Shown piece after piece: positions 7,356 to 17,045 of a DNA stretch of 18,546 bases (its first letter is position 1; every line of letters starts with the position of its first letter). Source of the stretch: Anaerolineales bacterium (GTDB taxonomy: Bacteria > Chloroflexota > Anaerolineae > Promineifilales > Promineifilaceae). Under the pieces are notes generated by a model that made no database searches, was not told the DNA's origin, and saw only the letters and a program-made list of their open reading frames with translations. A program made the translations under genes and the position numbers. The stretch is from the NCBI GenBank assembly GCA_020432595.1, contig JAGQGA010000014.1, positions 6,444 through 24,989 on the forward strand, given 5' to 3'.

Positions 7356-8129
7356 TTATCCCTCAGCGTCTTGTTTCAGCCCGCCGAACAGGGCAAGCTC
7401 AAAAATTTTTAGGTAAATGTCTACATGGGCAAAGCCGATGTCGCGCAGCCAGGCGCATTGGGCTTCGACGGGGGCCAGGATGTTGGCGAGTTTGTCGGGG
7501 CGGCTGTGGTAGTTGGTGGAAACGGCCGTTCGTGTTAATGATTCATCTTGCTCCTTCTGGTAAGCATACATGTGGTCAACAAACAACTCGTCGTGCTGCG
7601 CCTCTACCCACGGCGTGGCCGAGGCCACATGCTCCAGATTTAAAAAGATGCCGCCGGGCCGCAGCAGGTCATAAATTTCCTCGTACAGTTCCCGCTTGCG
7701 CTCGTCTGGCTGGTGGTGGATGGAGAAGCCGGAGACGATGACATCGAAGAGATTGGAGATTGAAGATTGGAGATTTGTTGCTGCCCAATCTCTAATCTCT
7801 AATCTCCAACCGCTATTTCCATAATCGACAGGCAAAAAGGCCACATTTTCATACCCTGCCAGCCGTTTTTCGGCTACTGCCAACATGGGTGGGGAAAAGT
7901 CAACAAAGAGGGCGTGGGCGTTAGGGTGTTGGTTGAGAATGGCTTGGCCGAGAATGCCGTCACCACAGCCGAGGTCAAGAACGGCCGTTACCCCCTCATT
8001 CCCACACGCCGCCTGCACCAACCGCAGCATCACATCAATTTGCTCATACGCCAGCGGAATGGCTCCGCGCACACCGTTGAGATAGGTATGAGTGGTATGA
8101 GGGGTTTGCCAAATAGTGTCGTGTCTCAT
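7356..8129 (-). CDS. Class I SAM-dependent methyltransferase with a repeat-derived insertion
   Basis: The 257-residue product has motif [13 protein letters not shown] (about 50-61), the acidic end of strand two [17 protein letters not shown] (75-90), [10 protein letters not shown] (95-104), the strand-four region [12 protein letters not shown] (128-139) and the post-motif [14 protein letters not shown]. Residues about 107-127, between [10 protein letters not shown] and FDVIV, are encoded entirely by a family A repeat (7749-7811, 63 bp, in frame) and have no place in the usual fold. They should form a surface loop just before the core strand. The substrate is unknown. The start at 8129 follows a relic GH13 stop codon by 4 nt and has no Shine-Dalgarno site. 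Two AACGGCCGTT copies (7521 and 7980) are read as TAV. Confidence 0.82.
   Translation of the reverse strand: MRHDTIWQTPHTTHTYLNGVRGAIPLAYEQIDVMLRLVQAACGNEGVTAVLDLGCGDGILGQAILNQHPNAHALFVDFSPPMLAVAEKRLAGYENVAFLPVDYGNSGWRLEIRDWAATNLQSSISNLFDVIVSGFSIHHQPDERKRELYEEIYDLLRPGGIFLNLEHVASATPWVEAQHDELFVDHMYAYQKEQDESLTRTAVSTNYHSRPDKLANILAPVEAQCAWLRDIGFAHVDIYLKIFELALFGGLKQDAEG
7748..7811. repeat. Family A inverted repeat inside the methyltransferase ORF
   Basis: The left arm AGAGATTGGAGATTGAAGAT (7748-7767) plus one more unit faces the right arm AATCTCTAATCTCTAATCTC (7787-7806). It is the same type as the intergenic copies, yet it lies within an intact reading frame. The coding-strand translation begins WRLEIRDW and ends SSISNLF. 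Confidence 0.9.
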
Positions 8130-8133
8130 GTAA

Positions 8134-8218
8134 TTATTGGTTCAGCTCCACCAGCAAAACTTCAAAGGGAGCGAGGGGGAGGTGCGCAAGAACGGCCGTT
8201 GCCCCATCCTTTCACACT
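8134..8218 (-). pseudogene. 3'-end remnant of a second GH13 glucosidase gene
   Basis: On the minus strand this reads ATAVLAHLPLAPFEVLLVEL-N-Q then TAA (8136-8134). The complete GH13 gene nearby ends ETAVLTHLPLAPFEVLLVEV-stop. The 51 bp at 8150-8200 match 9116-9166 at 47 positions without gaps. Upstream of this the similarity fades just after the stop of the intact toxin gene (8223). I see no other part of the gene, so only the last 25 or so codons survive. The stop is 4 nt before the methyltransferase ATG. Confidence 0.8.
8150..8200. repeat. Direct repeat, left copy, flanking the toxin-antitoxin cassette
   Basis: This is the partner of 9116-9166 (47 of 51 identical, no gaps). Both copies derive from a GH13 3' end and both end in the AACGGCCGTT palindrome (8191-8200). 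They bracket the orf72, antitoxin and toxin genes. Confidence 0.85.
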
Positions 8219-8222
8219 TAAC

Positions 8223-8567
8223 TTACTTTGGCATGTTCTGTTGTAACGATTGAATAGCCGCTGTCAAAATAGTTTTGAAAGTATCGTTATTGAGAATAGC
8301 AATGCGTTTGACAATCAAGTTCAGATTGGCCGTGAATAGTTTCATGGGTCGTACATAGCTGACCCGGTTTAATGCCCCTTGACTTAGCTCTGCGTTTGTC
8401 AAACGAATTGCTGCGGGATCAATTTGTGCATTGCTTGTAATTTGGCACAGTAGCCAATCATCTTGCCCAGTTTCAGCCCGAACGAGTGCTGGGCGAAGTT
8501 TTGTGCCTGACAAATCGGAAAATGGAAAGGGAATTACAACGATGGAAGCTGGGCTAAGTGTGACCAT
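8223..8567 (-). CDS. MazF/PemK-type endoribonuclease toxin (intact)
   Basis: The 114-residue product has the family opening IVVIPFPFSDLSGTKLRPAL (about 9-28), where the Arg-Pro-Ala-Leu strand and preceding loop form the RNA-binding face. It continues with LLCQITSNAQ, the AIRLTNAEL segment and the SYVRPMKLFT strand. It matches the usual MazF length. MazF toxins cut mRNA at short sequences; the target site here is unknown. It overlaps its antitoxin gene by 34 bp in the normal antitoxin-first order, which supports coupled expression. It appears intact, in contrast to the second toxin at 10806-11165. Confidence 0.82.
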   Translation of the reverse strand: MVTLSPASIVVIPFPFSDLSGTKLRPALVRAETGQDDWLLCQITSNAQIDPAAIRLTNAELSQGALNRVSYVRPMKLFTANLNLIVKRIAILNNDTFKTILTAAIQSLQQNMPK

Positions 8568-8761
8568 GCCTCATCCTCCTCGGCGGTTTCCCACTCGCGT
8601 GCTAGGGCGGGTTCACTCAATAATGCCAAGTTAAGTAGTTCATCGGTTGGTTCGTCGTCGAGAATGGTAATAATCACTTGACGTGATTTTGGCAACGACA
8701 CAGGCTCTAGAATCCGCAGCTTGCCGTTTTGATCAATAATGCCCCTGAATGTTTGTAACAT
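8534..8761 (-). CDS. Antitoxin of the intact MazF-type pair
   Basis: The 75-residue product begins MLQTFRGIIDQNGKLRILEP, continues as VSLPKSRQVIITILDDEP and ends in an acidic tail (SEPALAREWETAEEDEAW). The first part is a short beta domain and the second an Asp/Glu-rich helix that would wrap the toxin. It resembles the antitoxin at 11140-11391 in layout and in the pattern G-hydrophobic-x-NG-x-hydrophobic near residue 10. AAGGAG (8770-8775) lies 8 nt before the ATG. It starts 29 bp after orf72, probably in one transcript. Confidence 0.78.
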   Translation of the reverse strand: MLQTFRGIIDQNGKLRILEPVSLPKSRQVIITILDDEPTDELLNLALLSEPALAREWETAEEDEAWSHLAQLPSL

Positions 8762-8790
8762 AATGCATTCTCCTTACCCTCTATCACTGC

Positions 8791-9009
8791 TTACTCCGTA
8801 AAGAGGTATTTTACTTGTTGCCAAGCCCCTTGTTTTATCTCTGTAGCAAGTTGATTGACGTCTTGATCGGTTAAGTGACTTTTTCGCCTGATAGCTGAAA
8901 GCTCCAAATAGTCGAGTAAATCAGATAGCATTTGCTCGTCTAATAATTGTTGGGGAAAACGAAGAACAATATCATTTTGTTCTTTCGTTAGTTGATAAGC
9001 TGTACTCAT
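8791..9009 (-). CDS. Small protein of unknown function upstream of the toxin-antitoxin pair
   Basis: The product is 72 residues from ATG 9009 (MSTAYQLTKEQNDIVLRF...), or 74 from ATG 9015. I prefer 9009 because AGAGG (9018-9022) is then 8 nt away instead of 2. It is predicted mostly helical, with no cysteine and no signal peptide: a leucine-rich stretch LLDEQMLSDLLDYLEL, then RRKSHLTDQDVNQLATEIKQG. I do not recognise a family. Its own promoter (-10 at 9057-9062) and the 29-bp spacing to the antitoxin gene suggest a three-gene operon, so it may be a regulator or extra antitoxin component, but this is inference. Confidence 0.62.
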   Translation of the reverse strand: MSTAYQLTKEQNDIVLRFPQQLLDEQMLSDLLDYLELSAIRRKSHLTDQDVNQLATEIKQGAWQQVKYLFTE

Positions 9010-9056
9010 AATCATGGCCTCTGAATTTGATTCAAGTGGGCGTGGATAACGAAAAC

Positions 9057-9062
9057 ATTATA
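9057..9062 (-). promoter_or_regulatory. -10 element of the orf72-antitoxin-toxin operon
   Basis: On the minus strand a perfect TATAAT lies 47 nt upstream of the orf72 ATG, in an AT-rich stretch between the GH13 stop and orf72. The best -35 at 16-18 nt spacing (around TAGCAAAG) is poor, so activation or an alternative spacing is possible. Confidence 0.45.
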
Positions 9063-9105
9063 TCACTGGTTGCCAATTCCTTTGCTAGAGCTTGTGTTTT
9101 CATAT

Positions 9106-11139
<2,034 letters not shown>

Positions 11140-11165
<26 letters not shown>

Positions 11166-11391
11166 AATTGTCATAGATGTCCATTTCTGGGCTATCCCAC
11201 TCTTGGGCGAACGCCGCCAGACGTGCACGCAGATCCGCTGCTTGCTCTGCATCAATGCCGCGCTCAGCTAAATTAATGTTGCGTGAGGTGAGAAACGTGA
11301 CAATGACCACTGTATCATCGCTGACATTTTGCGGAATTTCTGCAAGTTGAATGGTACCGTTACGATAGATACCCTGAATAGCTGTTAGCAT
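11140..11391 (-). CDS. Antitoxin of the decayed MazF-type pair
   Basis: The 83-residue product begins MLTAIQGIYRNGTIQLAEIP and continues with VSDDTVVIVTFLTS, then a charged helical tail (DAEQAADLRARLAAFAQEW) and an acidic end (DIYDNYDAAKDNL). The layout matches the antitoxin at 8534-8761: Met-Leu start, G-x-hydrophobic, NG turn, then a hydrophobic VVIVTFL strand. AAGGAG (11398-11403) lies 6 nt before the ATG, and an extended -10 lies just upstream. The frame is intact although its toxin partner is not, so this gene may be a bystander or may still neutralise a related toxin (inference). Confidence 0.75.
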
Positions 11392-11409
11392 TATTCACTC
11401 CTTGGTGGC

Positions 11410-11418
11410 AGTATAGCA
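11410..11418 (-). promoter_or_regulatory. Extended -10 promoter of the second toxin-antitoxin pair
   Basis: The minus strand reads TGCTATACT, a TGn extended -10 with TATACT (11410-11415), 18 nt before the antitoxin ATG. The Shine-Dalgarno AAGGAG lies between. The -35 position is weak (CTTTAT at 17 nt). Confidence 0.42.
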
Positions 11419-11437
11419 TACACCCGGTCTCTATAAA

Positions 11438-11464
11438 GTTGACGAGTTTCCAAAACCCGTCAAC
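11438..11464 (-). terminator. Hairpin downstream of the PhyH gene, possible weak terminator
   Basis: On the minus strand GTTGACGGGTTT and AAACTCGTCAAC pair over 12 bp with one mismatch around a 3-nt loop, 20 nt past the PhyH stop. It is followed by TTTAT only, so termination would be weak. It separates the upstream metabolic genes from the toxin-antitoxin island. Confidence 0.42.
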
Positions 11465-11484
11465 GCTGCATGACCGTTCACCCA

Positions 11485-12333
11485 CTACCAGCGTTCCAAG
11501 CCCAGCAACCTTTTACCAAGAGGTGTTAACTGGGCTGACTGACCTTGCTGCGCCTCGATACGACGTGGGTCGCCGGGGAAGCCCGGTGGCGTTGTTTGCT
11601 CGCGCCACAACTGAATCCGTTGCTGACGTAACGTTTCATCATCTTCCTGGGCTGGCGACATCAGAATGTACTGACTCCAGCGTGGGAGGGTTCGGGAGCG
11701 ATTGAGGCTGTTGCCATGGGGCAGCAGACTGTGCCAGATGACGAGATCGCCCGCTTTGCCAGCAATTTGTTTAACCGTCAGACCTGTCATATCGGGTAGA
11801 TGGGGGTTGCGGTCTGCTGGCTGGGTTTGCACCCATTCATGAAAATAGCGGTGAAAACCGGGGACGCATTGGAACCCTCCTTGATCGGCGGCGGTGTCGG
11901 TGAGATACAGCACCCCTTGCATCATCAGGCGGTCAGGGTGGAGGGAGGCATCAAAATCCCAGTGGATGAGCGGCTCGTTAAAACCAGTTGGCTTATCTGG
12001 GCGTTCAGGCGGGGCCATATTGGCTCGGTCAAATGAGACCCATAGCTTTTCCATTTGCCACAGTTCACGAAATGCTTGGTAAACACGAGGATACTGCCGA
12101 TTTTCCCAAAAGGCTTGGTGATGATACATCTCCACAAACCCTAGACGGCGCGGCTTTTCAGGATACCAAGTCTCTGGGTTGTTGGGATCAAGCCCTAAAA
12201 AGTCGGCAATTGCCTGTATGGCTGCCTCTAAATTGGCTTGGGGAACGGCGTTGGGGATGATAATGTAGCCATTCTCGTTCCAAAATTGCCAATCGCTGCT
12301 GCTAAGCACTGGAGAAAATTGTTCAAATGTCAT
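11485..12333 (-). CDS. PhyH-type Fe(II)/2-oxoglutarate dioxygenase
   Basis: The 282-residue product shows the phytanoyl-CoA dioxygenase layout. There is an N-terminal helix with WQFWNENGYIIIPNAVP, then the metal-binding pair His124 and Asp126 in PLIHWDFDAS, the strand QGVLYLTDTAADQGGFQCVP, and the distal His206 in WHSLLPHGNSLNRS with a nearby Arg (211 or 213) suited to 2-oxoglutarate. Such enzymes hydroxylate small molecules; the substrate is not predictable. The C-terminal 50 residues (Arg/Gln-rich, PPGFPGDPRRIEAQQGQ) are outside the core. It follows the class V PLP enzyme by 91 bp on the same strand. Confidence 0.85.
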   Translation of the reverse strand: MTFEQFSPVLSSSDWQFWNENGYIIIPNAVPQANLEAAIQAIADFLGLDPNNPETWYPEKPRRLGFVEMYHHQAFWENRQYPRVYQAFRELWQMEKLWVSFDRANMAPPERPDKPTGFNEPLIHWDFDASLHPDRLMMQGVLYLTDTAADQGGFQCVPGFHRYFHEWVQTQPADRNPHLPDMTGLTVKQIAGKAGDLVIWHSLLPHGNSLNRSRTLPRWSQYILMSPAQEDDETLRQQRIQLWREQTTPPGFPGDPRRIEAQQGQSAQLTPLGKRLLGLERW

Positions 12334-12424
12334 GGCTATGGTTAACCTTTCCGTCCAATAACTTTGGCTATTTGGGCGGAGTGAACGGGAGTAAGAATTG
12401 TTTCACGTTTCTGCTACGGGATAA

Positions 12425-13597
12425 TTAGACCAACGCCTCGATAGCTTGGCAAAACCTGTCAATCTCGGCTTGGCTATTGTAATAATGCACGGACGCTCGT
12501 ACCAACATATCCAGTTTACGTGCTTCCATATCGAGCCGCGTTGAAAAAACGCTCGATGTCGTGACATTGATTTTCTGCGCCGCCAGCTTTTCTTTGATGT
12601 ACGTGGCATCCACGCCATCAACCGTAAACGTCACAATGCCGCCCTTGACCGCACCCAGATCGTGGGTTGTCACACCGGGAATGGCGTTTAGCTGCTGGCG
12701 AAGCTGCCCGCCCAGGTTTTGCACGCGCTGCCAGATGTTGTCTAATCCCCAGTTGAGGGCGTAGGAAACGGCCGTTTCCAACCCCACAATTCCGGCAAAA
12801 TTCCGCTCCCAATTCTCAAAGCGTTGTGCATTTGGCAGTAGCTCATAGTTGTCCCGTGCCGTCCACTTGGCCGCGTGCAAATCCAAAAACGGCGGCTCTA
12901 GTTGGTCGAGAATGGCCTGCCGCACATATAAAAAGCCGGTACCGCGTGGCCCACGCAAAAATTTGCGCCCCGTCGCCGACAGCATATCGCAGCCAATCGC
13001 TTCAACATCCAGCGGCAGTTGCCCCGCCGTTTGGCACGCATCCAGCAAATACAGCACCCCTGCCTCCCGCGCCACCTTGCCCACCTCGGCCGCCGGGTTG
13101 ACCAGCCCGCCGTTGGTGGGCATGTGGGTGATGGCGATGAGCTTGACGCGGTCGTCTAGCTGGTTACGAAGGGCTTCAATGGAGATTTGGCCGTGGGGGT
13201 CGTTGGAAACGGCCGTTATTTCTACCCCAAACCGCTGCTGCGCCTGCAAAAACGCAATATAGCTGCTCGCATACGCCGCCTGATCCGTTAAAATTCGGTC
13301 GCCTGGCTGGAATCGCACCCCATAAAACGCCATGTCCCACGCCCGCGTTGCGTTTTCAATCAGTGCTACCTCATCTCGGTGGCAGTTCAGCAGTTCGGCA
13401 ATGCGGTCGTAGACCGTTTCCAGGCTTTCCGTTTTCCCAGCCGCCTCATACCCTCCAATCATCGCCTCCAGCCGTAAATAATCGACCATGCTATTCAGCA
13501 CAACCTGCGGCATCAGTGACGACCCTGCATTATTAAAGTGCATTACATTTTCACAGCCGGGCGTTTCGGCACGAGCGCGTGTTAAATGAATTTTCAT
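12425..13597 (-). CDS. Class V PLP-dependent enzyme (aminotransferase / epimerase type), lacking the desulfurase cysteine
   Basis: The 390-residue product has the NifS-like fold: HFNNAGSSLMP (20-30), ITHMPTNGG (156-164), the PLP ring Asp186 in LLDACQTAGQ, and Schiff-base Lys212 in SATGRKFLRGPRGTGFLY. The usual catalytic-cysteine loop of desulfurases is here TTSSVFSTRLDM, with no Cys, so sulfur mobilisation is unlikely. Relatives include isopenicillin-epimerase-like and EgtE-like C-S lyases or aminotransferases. It lies in a small group with a PPOX protein upstream and PhyH downstream. A family A repeat ends 2 nt before the ATG and there is no Shine-Dalgarno site. Palindromes at 12767 and 13208 are read as ETAVSY and ITAVSN. 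Confidence 0.85.
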   Translation of the reverse strand: MKIHLTRARAETPGCENVMHFNNAGSSLMPQVVLNSMVDYLRLEAMIGGYEAAGKTESLETVYDRIAELLNCHRDEVALIENATRAWDMAFYGVRFQPGDRILTDQAAYASSYIAFLQAQQRFGVEITAVSNDPHGQISIEALRNQLDDRVKLIAITHMPTNGGLVNPAAEVGKVAREAGVLYLLDACQTAGQLPLDVEAIGCDMLSATGRKFLRGPRGTGFLYVRQAILDQLEPPFLDLHAAKWTARDNYELLPNAQRFENWERNFAGIVGLETAVSYALNWGLDNIWQRVQNLGGQLRQQLNAIPGVTTHDLGAVKGGIVTFTVDGVDATYIKEKLAAQKINVTTSSVFSTRLDMEARKLDMLVRASVHYYNSQAEIDRFCQAIEALV

Positions 13598-13598
13598 A

Positions 13599-13662
13599 GA
13601 GATTGAGAAATCTGGAGATTAGGAAATTTAGGACATGCCAATCTCCTAATCTCCCAATCTCA
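13599..13662. repeat. Family A heptamer inverted repeat (hairpin)
   Basis: GAGATTGAGAAATCTGGAGA then TTAGGAAATTTAGG on the left faces CCAATCTCCTAATCTCCCAA then TCTC on the right. Units are more degenerate than at 3503. It fills the gap between the PPOX gene and the class V enzyme gene, starting 2 nt from the latter's ATG. Confidence 0.85.
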
Positions 13663-13669
13663 TTTTCAC

Positions 13670-14215
13670 TTAATCAGTTAGCAATTTCGTTGGCAAGCCG
13701 TCTATGCTCACGACGTTGCTCTTTTCCCAATAATCTTTTATGCCAGCTTGACCCAGGCTTTCGGCGTGTTTTCGCAGGGCTTCGCGCTCCCCTTGGTAAT
13801 CAAAAAATGGCACGGCGAAGCCACAGGAGGTTTGCACGCTTTCGATCTCCATGACGATGATTTGGCGTGCGCCAGGTTCGTCGGGAAACAGGGCATACAG
13901 TTCAGCCCATTCAGCGTCGCGGTGGTGAACAGCGCGGCCGGTGCCGTAGAGACGGAGGATTAACGGCCGTTTTTCAAACCCACAAAACATGATCGTTAAA
14001 CGGCCGTTTTCCGCCAAATGCGCCGCCGTCTCGTTCCCACTCCCCGTCAAATTTAAATACGCCACCCGTTGGTCACTCAAACAGCGAAACGAATCCATTC
14101 CCTTCGGCGACAAATTAATCCGCCCCAGCTCCGGTGCACTCGCCGTAAAAAAAATTTTCTGCTCCCCAATAAACCCCCGCAGATTTTGATTTAATTCACA
14201 ATAAAATTGAGCCAT
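13670..14215 (-). CDS. Pyridoxamine 5'-phosphate oxidase-fold (PPOX) protein
   Basis: The 181-residue product has the split-barrel FMN/F420-binding fold. It has IGEQKIFFTASAPELGRINL (16-35), SPKGMDSFRCLSDQRVAYLN, the strand ETAAHLAENGRLTIMFCGFE (62-81) and the LRLYGTGRAVHHRDAEW dimer region. The SPKG and GSGNET stretches are typical of the PPOX-class subfamily that is distinct from true PdxH. Cofactor and substrate are unknown. It sits between leuA and the class V enzyme gene, each gap holding a family A repeat. Two palindromes 37 bp apart (13962 and 13999) are read in different frames as KRPL and ENGRL. Confidence 0.82.
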   Translation of the reverse strand: MAQFYCELNQNLRGFIGEQKIFFTASAPELGRINLSPKGMDSFRCLSDQRVAYLNLTGSGNETAAHLAENGRLTIMFCGFEKRPLILRLYGTGRAVHHRDAEWAELYALFPDEPGARQIIVMEIESVQTSCGFAVPFFDYQGEREALRKHAESLGQAGIKDYWEKSNVVSIDGLPTKLLTD

Positions 14216-14220
14216 TTTGC

Positions 14221-14294
14221 TGGAGATTAGAGATTAGAGAATTAGAGATTAAGCCAATTGACAACAGCCCAATCTCCAATCCCCAATCCCCAAT
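14221..14294. repeat. Family A heptamer inverted repeat (hairpin)
   Basis: TGGAGATTAGAGATTAGAGA then ATTAGAGATTAA forms the left arm; AATCTCCAATCCCCAATCCC then CAATAA forms the right. It fills the leuA to PPOX gap, 3 nt after the leuA stop and 6 nt before the PPOX ATG. The CCCCAAT units resemble heptamers known as STRRs in filamentous cyanobacteria. Confidence 0.88.
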
Positions 14295-14296
14295 AA

Positions 14297-15943
14297 CTAA
14301 CCCTTCTGCATTACCGCGCTACTCTCCTCCCCCTCTGCCGCCATCATCTTGTTCAGCGCACTCAGATACGCCCGCGCACTTGCCACCACAATATCCGTGC
14401 TGGCACCATGTCCACTAAATGAACGCGCCACTGCCTGGTTTGTTTGTGGATTCACCCGATACGGATCGCCCTTTTCCGGCTCAATCCGAATGGTTGCCTC
14501 AGCCACCGCATCCAGCCCTTCCGTCACCGCATTAATGGCAAACTCAACCAAACGCCCCGAACGGCCGATAATTCGACTAATCGCCTGATACACCGCATCC
14601 ACCGGTCCCGTTCCCAGTGCCGCATCCCGATGCTCCACCCCATCCGGCCCCGTCAAACTCACCGAAGCCGTCGGAATGCTTTGATCACCACACGACACCT
14701 GAATCTGATTTAGCTTCCAAATTTCCGGCGGCTGATAAATCTCATCAGCAATCAACGCCTCAATGTCGGCATCCGTTACCACTTTCTTTTTGTCTGCCAC
14801 CCGTTTAAACCGCTTAAACGCAGCCAACACCTCATCCGGCTCCAAATTGTCATACCCCATTTCTTCCAGCCGCGTCCGAAACGCATGGCGACCCGAATGT
14901 TTGCCCAGCACCAGCCGCGACGCATGAAGCCCCACCGTCTCCGGCCGCATAATCTCATACGTCTGCTGGTTCTTCAGCATTCCATCCTGGTGAATCCCGG
15001 CTTCGTGGGCAAACGCATTCGCCCCCACAATCGCTTTGTTTGCCTGCACCACCATCCCCGTATAGGTGCTAACCATGTGGCTCGTCCGCATCAACTGCGT
15101 CGTATCAATACCCGTCTCCACGTCAAACACCTGCGGACGGGTGTGCATCGCCATCACCACCTCTTCCAGCGACGTGTTGCCTGCCCGTTCCCCAATTCCG
15201 TTAATCGTCACCTCAATCTGCCGCGCCCCATTCTGCACCCCGGCCAGCGAATTCGCTGTTGCCATCCCCAAATCATTGTGGCAATGGGTAGACCAGATGA
15301 CTGTCTCCGAACCTGGGGTGTTGTCAATCAAATATTTGATGAGCTTGCCATATTCTTCCGGTGTCGTATAGCCAACGGTATCGGGTATATTGAGCGTTGT
15401 CGCTCCGGCCTTGATCGCCTCTGTCAGCACCTGCACCAAAAAGTCGGGATCAGATCGGCCGGCATCCTCCGGCGAAAACTCCACATCACCACACAGGCTG
15501 CGGGCAAAGGAAACGGCCGTTATCACCTGCTCAATACACTCTTCCCGGTCAATTTTGAGCTTGTGCTTCAGGTGAATATCACTCGTTGCAAGAAACGTAT
15601 GGATCCGATGGCGAGGTGCTGCTTTTACCGCGTCATAAGCCCGCTGGATGTCCTCCCGGTTGGCGCGGGCAAGCCCAGCAATGACCATGGGCTGTCCATT
15701 TTTGCGCCCCTCGACAAGCGACCCAACCTCTTCGGCAATCCGACGCACGGCCTCAAAGTCACCCAGCGAGGCGATAGGGAAGCCGGCTTCGCACACATCA
15801 ACCCCAAGACGAGAAAGTTGTTTGGCAATTTCGATTTTTTCTTCAACATTAAGCGTTGCCCCTGGCGACTGTTCACCATCACGCAATGTCGTATCAAAAA
15901 TGATAACCTGATCTTTCTGAATGTTTACACCATCTTCGTCCAT
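14297..15943 (-). CDS. leuA: 2-isopropylmalate synthase
   Basis: The 548-residue product makes 2-isopropylmalate from acetyl-CoA and 2-ketoisovalerate. The catalytic barrel carries [16 protein letters not shown] (18-33), the LeuA-type [19 protein letters not shown], the metal motif [16 protein letters not shown] and the [10 protein letters not shown] loop. The C-terminal regulatory domain (about 410-540) has [15 protein letters not shown] and the [21 protein letters not shown] end, the leucine feedback region in relatives. GGAG lies 9 nt before ATG 15943. It follows ilvC by 76 bp; an 18-bp perfect inverted repeat occupies that gap. The long plus-strand frame opposite it is a shadow. Confidence 0.97.
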   Translation of the reverse strand: MDEDGVNIQKDQVIIFDTTLRDGEQSPGATLNVEEKIEIAKQLSRLGVDVCEAGFPIASLGDFEAVRRIAEEVGSLVEGRKNGQPMVIAGLARANREDIQRAYDAVKAAPRHRIHTFLATSDIHLKHKLKIDREECIEQVITAVSFARSLCGDVEFSPEDAGRSDPDFLVQVLTEAIKAGATTLNIPDTVGYTTPEEYGKLIKYLIDNTPGSETVIWSTHCHNDLGMATANSLAGVQNGARQIEVTINGIGERAGNTSLEEVVMAMHTRPQVFDVETGIDTTQLMRTSHMVSTYTGMVVQANKAIVGANAFAHEAGIHQDGMLKNQQTYEIMRPETVGLHASRLVLGKHSGRHAFRTRLEEMGYDNLEPDEVLAAFKRFKRVADKKKVVTDADIEALIADEIYQPPEIWKLNQIQVSCGDQSIPTASVSLTGPDGVEHRDAALGTGPVDAVYQAISRIIGRSGRLVEFAINAVTEGLDAVAEATIRIEPEKGDPYRVNPQTNQAVARSFSGHGASTDIVVASARAYLSALNKMMAAEGEESSAVMQKG

Positions 15944-15965
15944 CGTTTCTTACTCCGTTTTTCCA

Positions 15966-16016
15966 GTAATCAGTGTTCGATAAAGTCATTGCACGACATT
16001 ATCGAACACTGATTAC
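15966..16016. repeat. Perfect 18-bp inverted repeat in the ilvC-leuA gap
   Basis: GTAATCAGTGTTCGATAA (15966-15983) and TTATCGAACACTGATTAC (15999-16016) pair perfectly around a 15-nt loop. The outer part is the family B word, while the inner GTTCGATAA is unlike other copies and not heptameric. In the ilvC transcript it lies just after the stop and 23 nt before the leuA ATG. There is no T-tract, so it is more likely an mRNA-stability or processing stem than a terminator. Confidence 0.88.
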
Positions 16017-16019
16017 CGT

Positions 16020-17024
16020 TTACTCAACTTCTTTGGCATGTAGCCACGGCATCATTGACCGCAGCTCCTTGCCCACCTTTTCAATTTTGCTGCCCCGTGC
16101 TGCTTCTCGCTGTGCGGTGAAGGTGGGACGGCCGTTTTTGTTCTCATCAATCCAATCTTCAGCAAAGCCACCCGACTGAATCGCTTCCAGCATCCGCTTC
16201 ATCGCTTGGCGCGTGTCGTCAGTAATAATCTGCGGGCCACCAATATAGTCGCCCCGCTCAGCCGTGTCGCTGACGCTGTAGCGCATATAGCTCAGACCAC
16301 CCTGGTACATCAAGTCTACAATCAGCTTTAGCTCATGGAGACATTCAAAGTAGGCGATTTCGGGCTGATAACCCGCTTCCACCAGCGTGTTAAACGCACT
16401 TTCCACCAGCGCACTCACGCCACCGCACAGCACCACCTGTTCACCAAACAGATCTGTTTCCGTTTCCTCGGTAAAGGTCGTTTCAATAATCCCGGCGCGG
16501 CCGCAACCAATCGCCTTGCCATAGGCCAAAGCCTGCGCCAAAGCGTTGCCGCTGGCATCCTGATGCACAGCGACCAAACCAGGCACACCAGCCCCTTCGG
16601 TAAACACCTCGCGCACGCGATGGCCGGGTGCTTTGGGGGCAATCATGCTTACGTCAACGTCGGCCGGCGGCACAATTTGCCCAAAGCGGATGTTGAAGCC
16701 GTGGCTAAACATTAGCGTTTTGCCGGGAGCCAAATTTGGCTTCACTGCCTGCTGGTAAATGTCGCCCTGCATGGTGTCGGGGGTCAGCATCATGATGATG
16801 TCGGCGGCAGCGCACGCATCGAACGAAGTCATCACCGTCAACCCATCAGCCTCAGCCTTTGCCCACGATTTGCTGCCCTCATACAGCCCAACCACCACAT
16901 CCATGCCGGAATCCTTGAGGTTGAGCGAGTGCGCATGCCCCTGGCTGCCGTACCCAAGCACGGCGATCTTCTTGCCTTCAAGAAGGCTAAGGTTTGCATC
17001 TTTGTCGTAATAAATTTTTGCCAT
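16020..17024 (-). CDS. ilvC: Ketol-acid reductoisomerase (class I)
   Basis: The 334-residue product is the short, class I form. The dinucleotide fold has [21 protein letters not shown] (20-40) and the beta2-alphaB loop [11 protein letters not shown] (47-57). The knotted domain has the Mg ligands in [14 protein letters not shown] and in [18 protein letters not shown], and the substrate Ser in [12 protein letters not shown]. It converts acetolactate or acetohydroxybutyrate to the dihydroxy acids. AAAGG lies 3-4 nt before ATG 17024. It has a 114-bp upstream gap with a promoter-like region and a dyad, so it may be transcribed separately from ilvBN. Glu49 in the cofactor loop is worth noting. Confidence 0.97.
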   Translation of the reverse strand: MAKIYYDKDANLSLLEGKKIAVLGYGSQGHAHSLNLKDSGMDVVVGLYEGSKSWAKAEADGLTVMTSFDACAAADIIMMLTPDTMQGDIYQQAVKPNLAPGKTLMFSHGFNIRFGQIVPPADVDVSMIAPKAPGHRVREVFTEGAGVPGLVAVHQDASGNALAQALAYGKAIGCGRAGIIETTFTEETETDLFGEQVVLCGGVSALVESAFNTLVEAGYQPEIAYFECLHELKLIVDLMYQGGLSYMRYSVSDTAERGDYIGGPQIITDDTRQAMKRMLEAIQSGGFAEDWIDENKNGRPTFTAQREAARGSKIEKVGKELRSMMPWLHAKEVE

Positions 17025-17045
17025 AATCCTTTTTCTTTCCCTTCG

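Noticed and set aside
12425..13597. Annotation as SufS/NifS cysteine desulfurase
   Set aside because: The catalytic cysteine loop is replaced by TTSSVFSTR and no iron-sulfur assembly genes are adjacent.
14885..16012. Long plus-strand open frame of 375 codons
   Set aside because: It is antisense to leuA, which has unambiguous conserved motifs throughout. The translation is His/Arg/Pro-rich with no recognisable domain, typical of a shadow frame.
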